This document shows positions 1-12,760 of a stretch of DNA of 64,000 nt, piece after piece. Within the stretch, counting starts at the first letter, position 1. Every line of letters begins with the position of its first letter. Source of the stretch: Paramyrothecium sp. XJ0827. Its lineage: Eukaryota > Ascomycota > Sordariomycetes > Hypocreales > Stachybotryaceae. The stretch is from NCBI GenBank assembly GCA_020881915.1, contig JAJFPB010000003.1, positions 248,001 through 312,000 on the forward strand, given 5' to 3'. The position numbers were made by a program, and so were the translations under genes. The notes beneath the pieces are model-generated. The model searched no databases. It was not told the DNA's origin and saw only the letters and a program-made list of their open reading frames with translations.

Positions 1-157
1 TAGGAGGTAGGACGGAACATATTGAGACATTCGCAACTGTTTCTTGATGCAGTAGCGCAGGAGACGAATGTGTCTTAATAAGCACAAATTTGTTGGAGGT
101 TATTGAATGTCTGTAGATATAATTGGCAAGCTGTTTTGGTAATCGTGGGCTCGAGTC
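1..157. other. 3' flank of the first regulator gene, no gene seen
   Basis: This stretch lies beyond the likely end of the Zn2Cys6 regulator on the minus strand. I see no coding signal, repeat or RNA gene in it. Confidence 0.4.
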
Positions 158-2882
158 TTAGTAAATATGTGCGTCTAGATCTGGTAGAAGGCTGCTGAAT
201 ATGCCCATCACATCTGTTCCCATGCTGTCTGGCATTGTCGGATCCAAAAAGCTGTCAAAATGAAAGACCAGGTTTTGGAGAGCAGGGTCCGAAGATGTCA
301 AAAAATCAAGTTAGCGACGGGTTTTGCGAGCTTGTTTGTCTTCGGAAAACTCACCTCCATATTCTGCTGGCTTTCTTCTCTCAAACTGGACGCATAATCC
401 AGAGATGCATCTTGCATAATTGCCTCGGAGCGTGCCACAGAGTAAGGTAATGCCACGTCGTCAACAATCGTGTCTTGCCTCTCATTGCACCCTGCCCTCG
501 CTTGGGTCTCGTTGACATAGTCGCGAGCTATGTGAGCAAACTCGGAAATGAGTGAACCTGGCAGAGAACCGCCACTGCGGTACTCAATGCGGCTGAAATG
601 GCCGGCTCCGATATCCAACACCGCAAGATTAAGCGCAGTATCTGGGCCTTGGGGGTTGTGAACAATGAGATCGAAAAGGATGACTAGTGCACTGATGGGA
701 ACACTCGCCAAAACCCTAGAGCTACCGTTACAAACATGGTCTTGGTTGGGAAATGCCGGGTTAAATAACATTACGTACCATATGTTGTTGTACGGTTCAA
801 CGTCAACAAGCGGTGTCATCTCTAAGATCGATCTTGAGGCTTGCATAATTGAAGTCATCAATGTGTTTCTTTTCCTAGTCGCCGTCTGTCCACCACCTTT
901 TGGCATATGATGGAGAGCGGCTCGGGATAGTGTCAAAGTAATATTTGCATATAAATAATGCACAATAACGACGATTTGTCTCTCAGCTGGACCGTGAACA
1001 TATTGTGCTGGCACGGAGCCACGTGGACGGAAACCGTTGTCTGGAAAAGCTAGGCGCCATGTTTCTACCAACTCCTGCAGCTGATTTATTGTGTCATGGT
1101 AATATGCCGTTGGCTTGTTGATCGTACCGGCGCAGAATAGGCTAGAGTATGCCCTGGAAACAATTCGAGCGTATCGCAAGAGCATCAGAAACCAATCAAA
1201 ATTGCCAATTAGGGCGTCGGGGATTGAAGGAATTGGGCAGGAGATGTCCTCATCCACAAAGACCTAGTTGTTCCAAACTCCTGTCAGCAGGCGGACTATA
1301 TTGAAACCATTTCGGACAACCTACGGAACTGCGCCCAAGGAGAAAACTCGATATCTTTTCGATCGCATACAGCACCCAAAAAGCTCGCTGGTAGGCTTGC
1401 GCTGCTTTGCCAGAGAAAGCAACGCTGGAAAGATTCTGTGCTCGCCGAGCAGCTTCTGACGTGATGACATGCTGAATGGAAAGACAAGATAGCCCCTGTG
1501 CATAGATGGCCATAGCTGTCATGGCTTGAAGGACAGGAACCGAATCATGCTGCAGTAAGAGATCGGAAAAGTTTGCAAGGGCGATGGAGAAAAGTCCCCA
1601 AGCTCTGCCGACTCCAGGCTCATAACTGCCGCCTTGGTCGTATTGACAACCCAGAGCAAGAACTGAATGATACAGACAGCTCCATGCACTAGAGTGGGAG
1701 AGTTTGTGCATGAGGTCATCATTTAAAGCTGCGCTCTCAAAGACGCCTCTCTCAAGAAATGGATAGATTGGATGAACACGTTCGAAATATACTGAAGCTA
1801 ATTAGCATGATATGCTGAGCCACATTATTTGGCTAAAAGCTAAGACGCACGTTTGATGTATCGGATGGCAAGCTCATGATTACTAAATGGCTCAATTGGA
1901 TGGGTGCGGCGGGAGTTCGCCGTAGACGATATCTGGTCTGCCTCCAGGCGCTTATTCAATTTCAGGCGTATAACGTGGGAAATCCGCCCCACGAGTTCAT
2001 TCACTTTGCTATTACCTAGGCATTGGGATAGAGATGACAGTCTGGTGTCAGAGAAGAATGTGAGGCTGAGGTTGCCGCCTAAACGTGTCCCGTTATTGTC
2101 AGTAATTAGACGTGACACACACGTGGCAATCCTCACCGAATATTCCGTTTCCCTGCAATGACACTATCAATACGGTCGCTCGCGTACAGTCCGTTCCTGT
2201 AACCCACCTTGATGAATGATGGCGTCTTCTCACTATTCCGTAATGAGGGAGCTGTCTGAGCCTGCGAAAGAAGATGGTCGACGTAGCACTCGGGAATGCT
2301 TTGGGTGGCCGTAGTTGCCACACCATGCTTTTCTACGCATAGGTCTGGTTGCACGATTGACGCCGCGGTATCTTGAAGGTGTTGCGGACGTCCCCTGGTC
2401 TTGACAATGTTGTGATGCTCCCCAGGGGCAGAGTCTTGCATGAGGGCCTTGGTCACTGGAGGGTGGCGTGCGGTTGTTAGCACATCTAGCGATTGAATGA
2501 GAAGCCAAATCGATCAGAATGACAATTACCATTGCTTCGAAGAGGTGCTTTCCTCGTGCCGAAGTGGCATCTTATTTTACGTTTCTGAAAATTGTTCTGT
2601 TAATGGGTCTGGACGACGGACTGGGGTTTGAGCATTGCAGCGATCTTTGACCACTACAGCCGGAATGAACGTACGGCACAATTGCTGCATGGACCCGCAA
2701 TTTTGGATCCTGGAGTGTGGTGAGTTTGCTGAGGCTCGTCGTATGTCATCCGAGGACCCGTCGTCAACGGGCTTACCTGGACAGCGAATCTTGCGAGAAC
2801 GGCAAGCATCGCAGGATTTGTGCTTTGCTGGGCCGAACGTATTTTTGACGCCTGGAGATTGCAAGTCTGGGTTTGCACTCAT
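158..2882 (-). CDS. Zn2Cys6 fungal transcription factor, multi-intron, with a 3' frame break
   Basis: Likely nuclear DNA-binding regulator. The binuclear zinc cluster is spread over three exons: after splicing, six cysteines fall at residues 24, 27, 34, 43, 46 and 53 with the canonical C-x2-C-x6-C-x8-C-x2-C-x6-C spacing. Exon ends in minus order are 2882-2777, 2709-2675, 2584-2530, 2485-2208, 2152-2137, 2078-1851, 1797-1325 and 1263 onward; all phases match. The fungal_trans region starts with YFERVHPIYPFLERG and continues to a DEDISCPIP motif near 1250. A further 63-nt in-frame intron near 715-780 is possible. The open frame stops at 298, but a neighbouring frame continues the family-like tail to a stop at 158; one extra T in the T6 run near 300-306 would join them, giving about 744 residues. 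It is divergent from the ABC transporter at 3504, so it may control it (inference). Gene identity is secure; the 3' end is not. Confidence 0.87.
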
Positions 2883-3503
2883 AGTGTTGGCGGTGGACTA
2901 TGCGAGGACTCGGAGTCTGCAGTGATGTATTAATCCCTTCAAGATGGGAATCGTACGGAGTGAATAAGAATAATGGCATGTGAGTTGGAAAAGCGTCCGC
3001 TGGTCAGTGAAGAGGACGGAAATTGACAGGAGCATTTCCGGGCTTGACCCACCTGAAGAACCCACACAGACTTGAAAAAGCTCGGCCCCGACATTCCTGA
3101 TTGGGAATCAAGTCTTGGGAAATGGGGCTTTCGTCTCCACTTATCGACGCCGAACACACAATGCAGCTTCAACACATGATGCCGAGCTCCGTCTTTCGCG
3201 GTTTCCGTCAAGGATTTTTGGGTTCCGCTGGAACATGACGTCGCCTGAACAGTCAAATTTGCCTGTTATCTCCTTTTTTATCAAGGATTTGCGGGAAGCA
3301 GGGTTGTGCCGAATCACCCGCTGCCCAGCACGATGTCCGTTAAAAGGGACGCGAATCCGCGCCGTGCAGATCAAGTGCTATCACATTTTCATCAAGCAAT
3401 CTCTAGAGTTCTCTTTCTACTTTCTGTCTATCGCTCACTTTGCCCTTGCTGCTTGTCGTTGCATTATTATCAACGTTGCTACTACACGTAATACATTCGC
3501 ACC
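2883..3503. promoter_or_regulatory. Divergent promoter between the regulator and the ABC transporter
   Basis: This is 621 bp between two divergent start codons. The last 130 bp before the transporter ATG are pyrimidine-rich, as in many filamentous-fungal core promoters. I cannot point to a specific operator; paired CGG-type half sites would be the thing to search for if the adjacent Zn2Cys6 protein acts here. Confidence 0.5.
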
Positions 3504-6500
3504 ATGGATACTAGCACAACTCCTGGAGAGAGACGCGGTGGATTCATCGAAACCCAATCGAGTGAGAGTCAATCGGACGATCACATGAACTTCCCGGTCG
3601 AACAGGATGCCAATGAGCTTGTGCGATCCTATAGCTTAGGTCTTGTTCGGTCAACCTCCCATCACGACCCATTGGTGAACCCATTCTTGGATTCACACCC
3701 AACTCTGAACCCGCACTCTTCCGAGTTCAACGCCAGAGCTTGGGCCAGAGCTTTGTTACGACACTCTGCTGTTGAGCCAGAACAGTATCCCCGACATCAA
3801 ATTGGAGTCGCATATCGCAACTTGAGTGTTTATGGGTTTGGCAAGGATTCAGACTATCAGAAGACGGTGTTGAATGTTTTTCTGCAAGCAGCCACTCTTG
3901 CTCGGGATATCCTGAGTCCACACCGTCACCGCGTTGATATCTTGAGAAATTTTGACGGACTTGTCAGAAAAGGAGAAATGCTCCTGGTACTTGGCCGACC
4001 CGGCAGGTAGGATTTGGTCTTTTCGCCTTGTCGACGTGATTATTAAACCATTCCAGTGGAGTATCTACGTTGCTTAAGACTATGGCCGGAGAGACATCGG
4101 GCCTCCACATGGATCCCGAATCACATTTTAACTATCAAGGTACGCTTTTGATGGGACGACGAGAGATCGACATTGACCTTTTTGAACACTTAGGTATACC
4201 AATGCAAACAATGCATAAGGTGTTCAAGGGTGAGATTATCTACCAAGCGGAAGAGGATGTCCATTTCCCCCACCTGACAGTCGGTCAAACACTGCAACTG
4301 GCTGCATATGCCCGAACACCGAAGAATCGACTCCCCGGCGTTACCCGCGAGCACTACGCAACGCACTTGAGAGACGTTATCATGGCCGTCTTTGGAATTT
4401 CACATACAGTCAACACGAAAGTCGGCAACGATAATGTGCGCGGTGTCAGTGGCGGCGAACGCAAGCGCGTGAGCATTTCCGAGGTTATACTAAGCCAGAG
4501 CCAAGTTCAGTGCTGGGACAACAGTACTAGAGGCCTTGACAGTGCCACTGCTCTGGAGTTTGCCCGGACTTTGAGGTTGGCAACCGATCTTGCGGGAACG
4601 GCTGCCATCGTGGCCATGTACCAAGCGTCCCAAGCTGCCTACGATGTAACTGCACTCACAATTATCGCTTCAAGAGGTTTCTGCTAAAAAGTTCTAGACA
4701 TTCGATAAAGTCGCTGTCCTATATCAGGGTCGACAAATCTACTTTGGACCTGCCAACCTCGCCAAAAAATACTTTACAGACATGGGTTATCTCTGCCCGG
4801 ACCGCCAGACCACGGCTGATTTCCTCACCTCACTCACTAATCCGGACGAACGCATGCCACAGCCGGGCTTCGAAGACAAAGTGCCGAGAACCCCGGATGA
4901 ATTCGCTCATGTCTGGCAGGCAAGTAATATGAGGCGCCAACTTCTTGACGACATTGCTTCGTTCGAGGAAGAGTATCCAGTGGACGGCAAACAAGCCGAG
5001 TTATTTCTCGCCACAAACAACGCTCAGCAAACGTCCTGGACGTAAGTCTCAAGCATATTTACCGATGACTCAGAACATGGGAGCTAATTTTATCCAGGCG
5101 AAAACGATCCCCGTACCGTATATCCTTCCCTATGCAGGTCAAGATCTGCATGGTCCGAGGCTTCCAGAGGCTGCGCGCTGAACCAGACTTTTCTGTTGTC
5201 ACAATCGGAGGCAATCTTGTCATCTCTCTGATTCTTGGAAGTGTTTTCTTCAACCTTTCTCAGACTGCCGATGACCTCAATAGTCGCTGTGTTGTCCTAT
5301 TCTTTTCAATCCTGTTCAACGGGCTGACCAGCGCCCTGGAGGTATGAGATGAATTCATTTTGCCCTTTTTGATTTCGCTGCTGAAGTGTTTTAGATCCTT
5401 GCTCTCTACGCCCAACGTCCAATAGTCAGAAAGCATGCTCGTTACGCTTTATACCACCCCTCGGCTGAGGCGATCTCCTCCATGATTTGCGATTTACCCA
5501 CCAAGATACTTTCTTCTGTCTGCTTCAACATCCCTCTCTACTTCATGGCGAATTTACGCCAAGAAGCTGGCGCCTTCTTCACATTCTTTCTCTTTAGCTT
5601 CACTTGCACACTGACCATGTCCATGATTCTGCGAACCATCGGGCAGCTTTCCCGGAGCATCCATCAAGCTTTGACGCCAGCTGCCCTATTCATATTAGGC
5701 CTTGTCATCTACACTGGCTTCATTCTACCAACTCACATGATGCAAGACTGGCTGCGTTGGCTCAACTACCTTGATCCCATTGCCTACGCTTTTGAGTCAT
5801 TGGTAGTCAATGAGCTCTCTGGACGGAAGTTTCCGTGTACCCAATTTATTCCCGCTTATCCAGATTTGCAGCCTACAGAACGAGCCTGTTCTGTGCCCGG
5901 AGCACAGCCAGGGGCGGATTTTATCGATGGCAGTTTCTACATGAATGCCACTTTTAGTTACTATGAGTCCCATCGCTGGAGGTAAGAATCATCTCGCAAG
6001 TTTCAGGCTTGAACCTCCACTAGGTTGACGCGTCTCACTAATCGCTGCAGGAATTTTGGAATTCTACTCGCATTCCTCTTCGCATTTGCGATCATCTACC
6101 TCTTTGCTGCAGAGTATGTTGCGTTTGACACATCAAAGGGCGAGGTGCTCGTCTTTCAGCGTAACCGCTTGCCTCTCTCAGCACCAAAGTCAGCGACGGA
6201 CGAGGAGTCTGTGCCCTGTGCCGAGAAACAAAAATCATCCGTATCAAGAAGCCCCAAATACACAGATTCGAGCGCAACGCAAAAGTGCTTCCACTGGAAA
6301 AACGTAGTTTACGATATTGAGATCAAGGGGGAGTCCCGCCGGATCTTGGATCAGGTTGATGGCTGGGTAAAGCCAGGCACCCTCACAGCACTGATGGTCA
6401 GTCATCTCAAACAAATTATTCACTGCTTCGACGTCTAACGAATTTTAGGGTGCTACTGGTGCTGGTAAGACAACCCTTCTGGACGTCCTCGCCAGCCGAG

Positions 6501-8405
6501 TTACTACCGGCGTTGTCAGTGGCGACATGCTTGTGAATGGCCAGATCCGGGGAAATGCTTTCCAACGCATGACAGGGTACGTTCAACAGCAGGACATTCA
6601 TCTTCCAGCAGCCACAGTACGGGAAGCTCTGCGATTCAGTGCTTTGCTTCGACAGCCAAAATCGATCAGCAAGGAGGAAAAATACGCCTACGTGGAAGAA
6701 ATGATTGAGCTTCTGGATATGCAGGCTTACGCGGACGCAATAGTCGGCGTACCCGGAGAAGGTTTGTAGGCATAGATATAGCCGAGACTCAAAGCTTACC
6801 TCTTTTTAGGACTCAATGTTGAGCAGAGGAAGCGGCTCACTATCGGCGTGGAGCTTGCTGCGAAGCCTGGACTACTTCTTTTCCTCGATGAGCCGACCTC
6901 CGGCCTCGACAGTCAAACGGCATGGTCCATCACAGTGCTCATTCGGAAACTCTCTGACAAAGGCCAAGCCATATTGTGCACTATTCATCAGCCGTCCGCG
7001 CTTCTCTTCCAGCAATTCGATCGCATACTCCTCCTGGCCAAAGGGGGCAAGACTGTTTACTTTGGAGATTTAGGAGAGAACTCGCGCACTCTCATCCAAT
7101 ATTTTGAACGGCACGGGACATCAAAGTGCGAGGCACATGAGAACCCGGCTGAGTGGATGCTCCATGCCATAGGCGCTGCTCCAGGGTCTCACACTCAGCA
7201 GAATTGGCCCGAACTCTGGAGGAAGAGTTACGAATATGAAGATGTTCAACGCGAACTGGCGCGCCTAGAGAAGCCACAAGTTTCACCATTCTTAGATACG
7301 AACAAAGAGGATGAGAGCACGAATGAGTTCTATGCAAACTCCTTCTCTGTACAGATGAGAGCCTGTCTGAAGCGCATTTTCCAGCAATATTGGCGTACGC
7401 CATCCTACATATATGCTAAGCTTATCCTTTCCGGTGGCACGGTAAGTTGTTTCCATTCTCAAGTTCGGATTTGGAACTAACACTGAACAAGGCATTCTTC
7501 ATTGGACTGTCCTTTTACAAGGCAGAGCTTTCGATGCAGGGGCTTCAGAACCAAATGTTCGCCGTGTTCATGCTCTTGGTCGTCTTTGCTTTTCTGGTCT
7601 ACCAGGCCATGCCCAACTTCATCTTGCAGCGCAATGTTTATGAAACTCGAGAAAGAGCCTCTAGGATGTACTCTTGGACAGTCTTTATTCTTTCCAACAT
7701 CATCGTTGAGCTGCCATGGAATTCCTTGGCCAGTCTGATCATGTACCTTACCTTCTACTACCTGGTGGGCATGCACCGCAACGCCGAAGAGACGAACTCT
7801 GTCCATGAGCGTGGGGCACTCATGTTCCTCCTCATGTGGGAGTTCATGCTCTTTGAGTCTACGTTCTCCAACATGGCCATCGCTGGTGTAGCATCGGCTG
7901 AAGTTGGAGCTGTCATTGCATTGGTCGTGTTTTCTTTCAGCCTCATATTTTGCGGGTAAGTTTGACGGCAAGCATTTATGTTGTCTCGCTAACCACAATT
8001 GTTAGCGTCATGGTCCCAAAGGTTGCACTCCCGGGATTTTGGATCTTTATGTATCGGGTTTCGCCTTTGACGTACCTCGTCAGCGCCTTTTTATCGACGG
8101 GCTTGGCAGGAAATGCGGTGCAGTGCTCCGACATTGAGCTGCTTCAATTCCAACCTGCGAATGGCACAACCTGTGGTGAGTATTTATCTCCATTCATAGA
8201 TATGGCTGGCGGAAACGTCACAAATCCAATGGCCAACGACATGTGTGCATTCTGTCCGCTTGGGTCCACCGATGTCTTCCTCGCGAGCGTTGACTCTTTT
8301 TATGGAGAAAGGTGGAGGAACTATGGAATAATGTGGGTTTATATCGTGTTTAACACTGGGGCGGCTCTGCTTCTCTACTGGCTGGCAAGAGTGCCCAAGC
8401 GATAG
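3504..8405 (+). CDS. PDR-type (ABCG full-size) ABC transporter
   Basis: Plasma-membrane drug or metabolite exporter with the PDR layout NBD1-TMD1-NBD2-TMD2. Eleven exons (3504-4006, 4057-4139, 4194-4645, 4698-5041, 5098-5341, 5395-5981, 6051-6396, 6449-6761, 6810-7441, 7492-7955, 8006-8405) total 4368 nt, a clean 1455-residue frame and a normal family length. NBD1 shows GRPGSGVST, signature VSGGERKR and [15 protein letters not shown]2 shows GATGAGKTT, the PDR-style [15 protein letters not shown] and [12 protein letters not shown]. The membrane regions and the late NGTTC loop follow family pattern. In NBD1 the Walker A lysine position is Val170, where fungal PDR proteins usually have Cys. The gene converges on the UDP-glycosyltransferase (86 bp between stops) and is divergent from a Zn2Cys6 regulator, which suggests a detoxification module. 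Substrate unknown. Confidence 0.95.
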
Positions 8406-8491
8406 ATAGGTGTACTTGAGGACCTTTCGATGTTGGTTATACAGCAAGCAATTACGCATTTTCACATGTATAGATATATTTCCATCCTTAT

Positions 8492-10304
8492 TTACCTTCT
8501 GCTGATCAGGGTCTGTCCATCAAGTCGCCCATGGGGAACACCCTTGCAGGTGTTATCCTCTTCCCAACCACTCGTGCACCCCACGCATGCCAGCTTTGCA
8601 ACTTTTTCTGCAACAATTTCTCGCCCGCGGCCTCTAGCATTGACCTTCTCTCCCAGCTGCTTGGCTGCTTCTTGCATGGATTTGCTCTTCTCCCCACCGT
8701 CAACGGCTTCGATTAGAGCGCTAGCGAGGCATTCAGCTGTCCACTTTGGGCTCGATGCTTTGCACCCCCAAATACCGACACCCAAGCCTTCGGCGAGAGC
8801 GGCAAAGTTATACAGGTCAAGCCAAAGGGGAAGGATGAGTTGAGAAACACCAGCACTAATATTGTCAGAAAGGTGTTACCGGAATAACGGACGGTGCACT
8901 TACGCGATAGCCTCGTGGTAGCAATTTGAACCACCATGATGAACTGATGTAATTATGTTCCCCGTCTCAAGGATTGAGTTGGGGTCAACAGTTAACCATT
9001 TGTTGAGCCTTAACCGATCCTCAGCAATGTACTGCTTAATTGGCAAGAAAACATTGTCAGAATATTCTCCTAACTTGTTGAACTTCCACAGTATCTGAAT
9101 GTTGGTCTTGCTCAATACATTGGCAAAAGCCCCAACCATAGCTGCGGCCCTTTCTTTGTTGTACTAGCCAGCAATGTCAGCACTTTTCGGTGGCCTGGTA
9201 CTAAGCATAATGAAATACCTTGACATGACTTCCGAGATTAACAAGTACCGTGGGGGATTTCTTCAACCATGCTGCTAATTCCGGGTCCTGTTCCTCAGCA
9301 GGCGCAGATGAGAGCACAATAGGGCCGGCACAAGTCACGTTAGGTGGTATGTATTGGACTGGTATTGTTGCACCCTCAGTGGTCATGCTCAGCCACGGCA
9401 CATCGCTGCGGTAAAGAGTAAAGAAGTTGAGGGGGTCTTTCAGCCCTCTTTGAGTTAAAATCCGCTGTTTTTCGGCCAGAGCTGGAGTATTAACAACGGC
9501 GTAGATGAAGCGCAAATTCAGGTAGATGTTTTCTGGAATATTTCTCCAGGGTACTGGGTACGAAAACCCTGATCCCATTCTGAGTGCAATTAGCAAGCAA
9601 TTTTGCCAATTTCTTAGGAGTGTTCTGGCGACCTACGCAGGATACCTCCAGAACATGGTTCCGTATGGCTGTTCTCCCAAGAAATTGTCGACTGCGGTAT
9701 TTGGCGTGATAAAGACATGCTGACGATTTCTATCGCGTGTAATATCGATCGCAGGCTTAAACAAGGTATCCAAGACAACAACTGCCGGATCAACCTCGTC
9801 AAGCAAAGCGCCCAACTCGCTGTATAGCTGGAGATGATCTTCGACCGTCCAAGGGGAGAGATACATTTGCAAGTCATTTGTGAGGTCTGAGATGCCGGTC
9901 GAGGCAGGTGCATGAACCATAAGCTCCCCCGTCTTGCCTTCAACCTCCATGGCCGCGCTGTATGACTGGCCTTTGAGCTCATGGAAGATAATATCGCGTG
10001 CCAATGAGGATTTTCCACGTGCAAATGAGGAGACGCGCTGCAACTTCTTGCCCATCCCACCGAATGAAGCATAGTGGACCTCGATACTCGGGAAATGCTC
10101 CAGAAGTGACGCTGCTGTGGCTGTGTGCACATTGCTCAAACCGGCTTGATTGTTGGCAAGGATTAACACTGTGCCATTCCTACCCCGGATGTATGGTGGG
10201 CGTTGAGGAGCTGCTTGTTGGGGGAAGAATAAAGTGAAGGACGCGACCAGTAAGGCCCCAAAGAGAATGAGAAGCCTCGCCATAGTGAAGTTTAACAAGC
10301 TCAA
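8492..10304 (-). CDS. UDP-glycosyltransferase (GT1 family)
   Basis: Transfers a sugar from a UDP-sugar to a small lipophilic acceptor. Four exons (10304-9646, 9579-9219, 9163-8904, 8855-8492) give 1644 nt, 547 residues, with all phases matching. An N-terminal hydrophobic segment (about residues 9-28) looks like a signal anchor. The donor-binding signature is near the C terminus: HHGGSNCYHEAIAAG, followed by LPLWLDLYNFA. The start at 10304 is followed by a second Met seven codons on that could also serve. It sits tail-to-tail with the PDR exporter. Conjugation followed by export is a sensible joint role for xenobiotics or an own metabolite, but the acceptor cannot be read from the sequence. 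Sterol glucosyltransferase is less likely because no PH/GRAM region is present. Confidence 0.92.
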
Positions 10305-11054
10305 AGACGAGACGGGATTGAGGGCTAGTGGAGGTCTTTGTCAATCCGTACCCAAATTGATAAACATAAGCAACTGGGCGAGAACGAGCGTCAAATCTTG
10401 GCAAATTCTTCACGGGAAATTTTGAGAGAAACTCCTTCTCTCGATTACTGTACATATTTCACTCGGGTTAGAGTGGCTCCACCCGAGAAGCGAGCGAATT
10501 TGTATGGATGCAGGGCTGAATGCCAGAGTCGGACCCGAGTTGCGTGATACGATAACGTTGTCAACAATCCGGGAATCTGACCATAGTTGTTGATTAGATA
10601 TTTGGGCGACGATTGTGAAGAAGTCCTCCATGAGAATGGCCGGAAGCGCAGTTCGCCTTTGGCTTGAGATTTCAAGCATGTTCGCCTATTGAGAACAAGG
10701 ATTATCACTCATGCGCCGCCAGTGGCAAAACAAATGGTGAACTTAATCTGCAATAAATCCTTAAACATGAGATGGAATTTTAAAAACAAGGGATCATGTC
10801 TCAAGCCCTTACAGTTGAGGAGGACTGCGCCAAACACCATGAGTAACACGCCCACTTACCGCACGATCTGCGCGTCCCAGCTGGGTTGTCTCAGTTGGCT
10901 GCGGATAACCATGTTTGCCCACCCATAATGGTCAGCCCTTCCACCTGATTGGTTGTGGAGTCGCCCCGGAAGGCTTGTTGTCTCCAAATTTTCTATTGGA
11001 GAGCCATCAGTCGCGCAACATCAGCTCAACATTCAAGACAGCAAGCTCGCCAAG
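10305..11054. other. Spacer upstream of the UGT and of a ribosomal-protein fragment
   Basis: Small open frames here have no recognisable family and overlap in several frames. The left part should hold the promoter of the minus-strand UGT. The last 150 bp before 11055 may be copied promoter or leader of a uS14m gene (inference). Confidence 0.35.
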
Positions 11055-11161
11055 ATGTCGATGTTCAGGGCGAAGAAGCTCGATTTAGGCTGCTACAAGA
11101 ACGTGCGCCTGATCCGCGATCACACGAAGCGCATGGTTTACGAGCAACACGAGACCGAGAG
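11055..11161 (+). pseudogene. 5' fragment of a mitochondrial ribosomal protein uS14m gene
   Basis: An ATG opens MSMFRAKKLDLGCYKNVRL followed by IRDHTKRMVYEQHETER, the conserved N-terminus of fungal uS14m (MRP2 family) of the mitochondrial small subunit. A plausible intron donor (GTGCGC) follows at 11162. In the next kilobase I could not find the expected continuation: the conserved RYIIRNTTLP stretch, the TRPTQI stretch or the glycine-rich end. A weak nucleotide resemblance near 11570-11620 is too degraded to call. This is best read as an exon-1-sized copy, with the functional gene elsewhere. If the later exons lie beyond a very long intron the call would change. Confidence 0.6.
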
Positions 11162-12760
11162 GTGCGCACTCCCTCGTCTGCCGATCACCCCGCCTGACCC
11201 TGATTTGCTTCGAAATGAAGCGAACGGCCTACAAGCGGTGTCACGAACAACAAGTGAACGACCTGAACTCATCCCTCACGAGAATAATTTGGAGCCGATG
11301 CTACCAAGGCGTCGAGGCGTCCAGATCTTTGCGAGGGATTGATCTGACCAGACAGGAGCGGTGCTTGGAACGGACCAGACCTCAAAGACAAACGACCTAT
11401 TAACAGGGCTTTCAAGCACTAAACATTGACCTGGCTGGCAAGCAACGTTGCCTCGAAATCAGAAACGACCACTTAGTGGAGACCAGATGAATCACAGGAG
11501 AACTGGCATACCTGGACAGAATGTTTTGAAAATCCGAACGGACACGTCGAAATTGTCGAACACTGAAGCGTGTATATCAACCCACCTCCGACCAGTAGGA
11601 GTACAAATCAGAGCTTTGCCGTGTCGTCCACCAAGTTGCCAGTCATGATAGCAACAGTCCGTACGTCCAGCTCATTATCGTGAGGCAGACTACAATGGCA
11701 TTGACATCTCCGTATCTGTCAAGAGGGAGATTGGAAAGCCTTGTGGGGCACGAATGCACCGTGGCCCGAGCGTCTTGGGTCGGGCGCGGACTCCGCGGAC
11801 TCCAGAAGCCATGCACATCCCAACGCGACGTAATTATGTGGACCGATTGTATTCTTCGGACGGGCCTGGATCCACCCATTCGGCCTAATAAGCAAAGGGT
11901 GATTTGGACCTACAGGCTAAGCAAAGGTGCTACGGTCGATCTGGTCGAAAGGAAAATTGCCCCTGATTTGGCGAACTAGATAGGTAGATGGTAAATGTGA
12001 TACAAGCCGGCTTTTCACTATTTCATGTACCGTGGCGAAGGGGGCGCTGTCTCGACGGCGTCGAAGCTATGGGTAAAGTCGGTGGGTTAGCAAGAGAACA
12101 CACAGAGCATCCCACCAGACTTGCCTGAGGCTGACGATGTCAACCGTTTTTTTTTCATTTAAAAAAGTAGCATCTATCATACGAGATGGTCAATGCCCTG
12201 TTTTGATCGCAAATGAAAGCGCAGGGAGATCTACATAGATGAGCACCAATGCCATGGCGTGCGGACTACAGCATCCTGCTCTTGACTGACGTTTACACAC
12301 CCACACCAACGGCCACACTTAGCCTCTTAACGAGGGAACAGTCCACATTACACGTCGGTTATGTCTGAGATTGTGGAGATCCAGGAACGCTTGTTGCTGC
12401 ACTGCCACCATTGATACCTTCTTTAGGCCCTTCCATCCCATCCTTCTCACCCAGTCCTGGTTTTCCCTCTCAATCGTCACTCGTTTTCAACCAAGCCCCT
12501 TTCGTCGGCAGATTCTTCTGTGCTTCGATGGCCAATCATTTAACCATTCGATATACCTTTTTCAACACCCTCGCTTTGGTTGACATACGTTCTGACATTC
12601 TTTCACGAGCCGACCAGGCCCTTCAATCACCGACCTTTCGGAACCGAACCCTCTGTCGATAGTCTCTGCTGTCCCGTATTCCTTCAGCAGAATATACGAG
12701 TTACCATTTCTGACAATCTACAATTGGTTTTGAGAAATCAATTTGCATCTTCACGCCAAT
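11162..12760. other. Spacer and long 5' leader region of the GH72 gene
   Basis: No supported gene. From about 12390 to 12760 the plus strand is strongly C/T-rich, typical of the promoter and leader of a highly expressed fungal gene, here the GH72 enzyme. Short open frames in this leader are not convincing as proteins but could act as upstream ORFs. Confidence 0.45.

Noticed and set aside
715..780. Continuous coding across the regulator segment near 715-780
   Set aside because: The segment is open in frame but looks like a 63-nt in-frame intron (GTACGT donor, TAG acceptor); both readings keep frame, so I did not treat the extra residues as certain.
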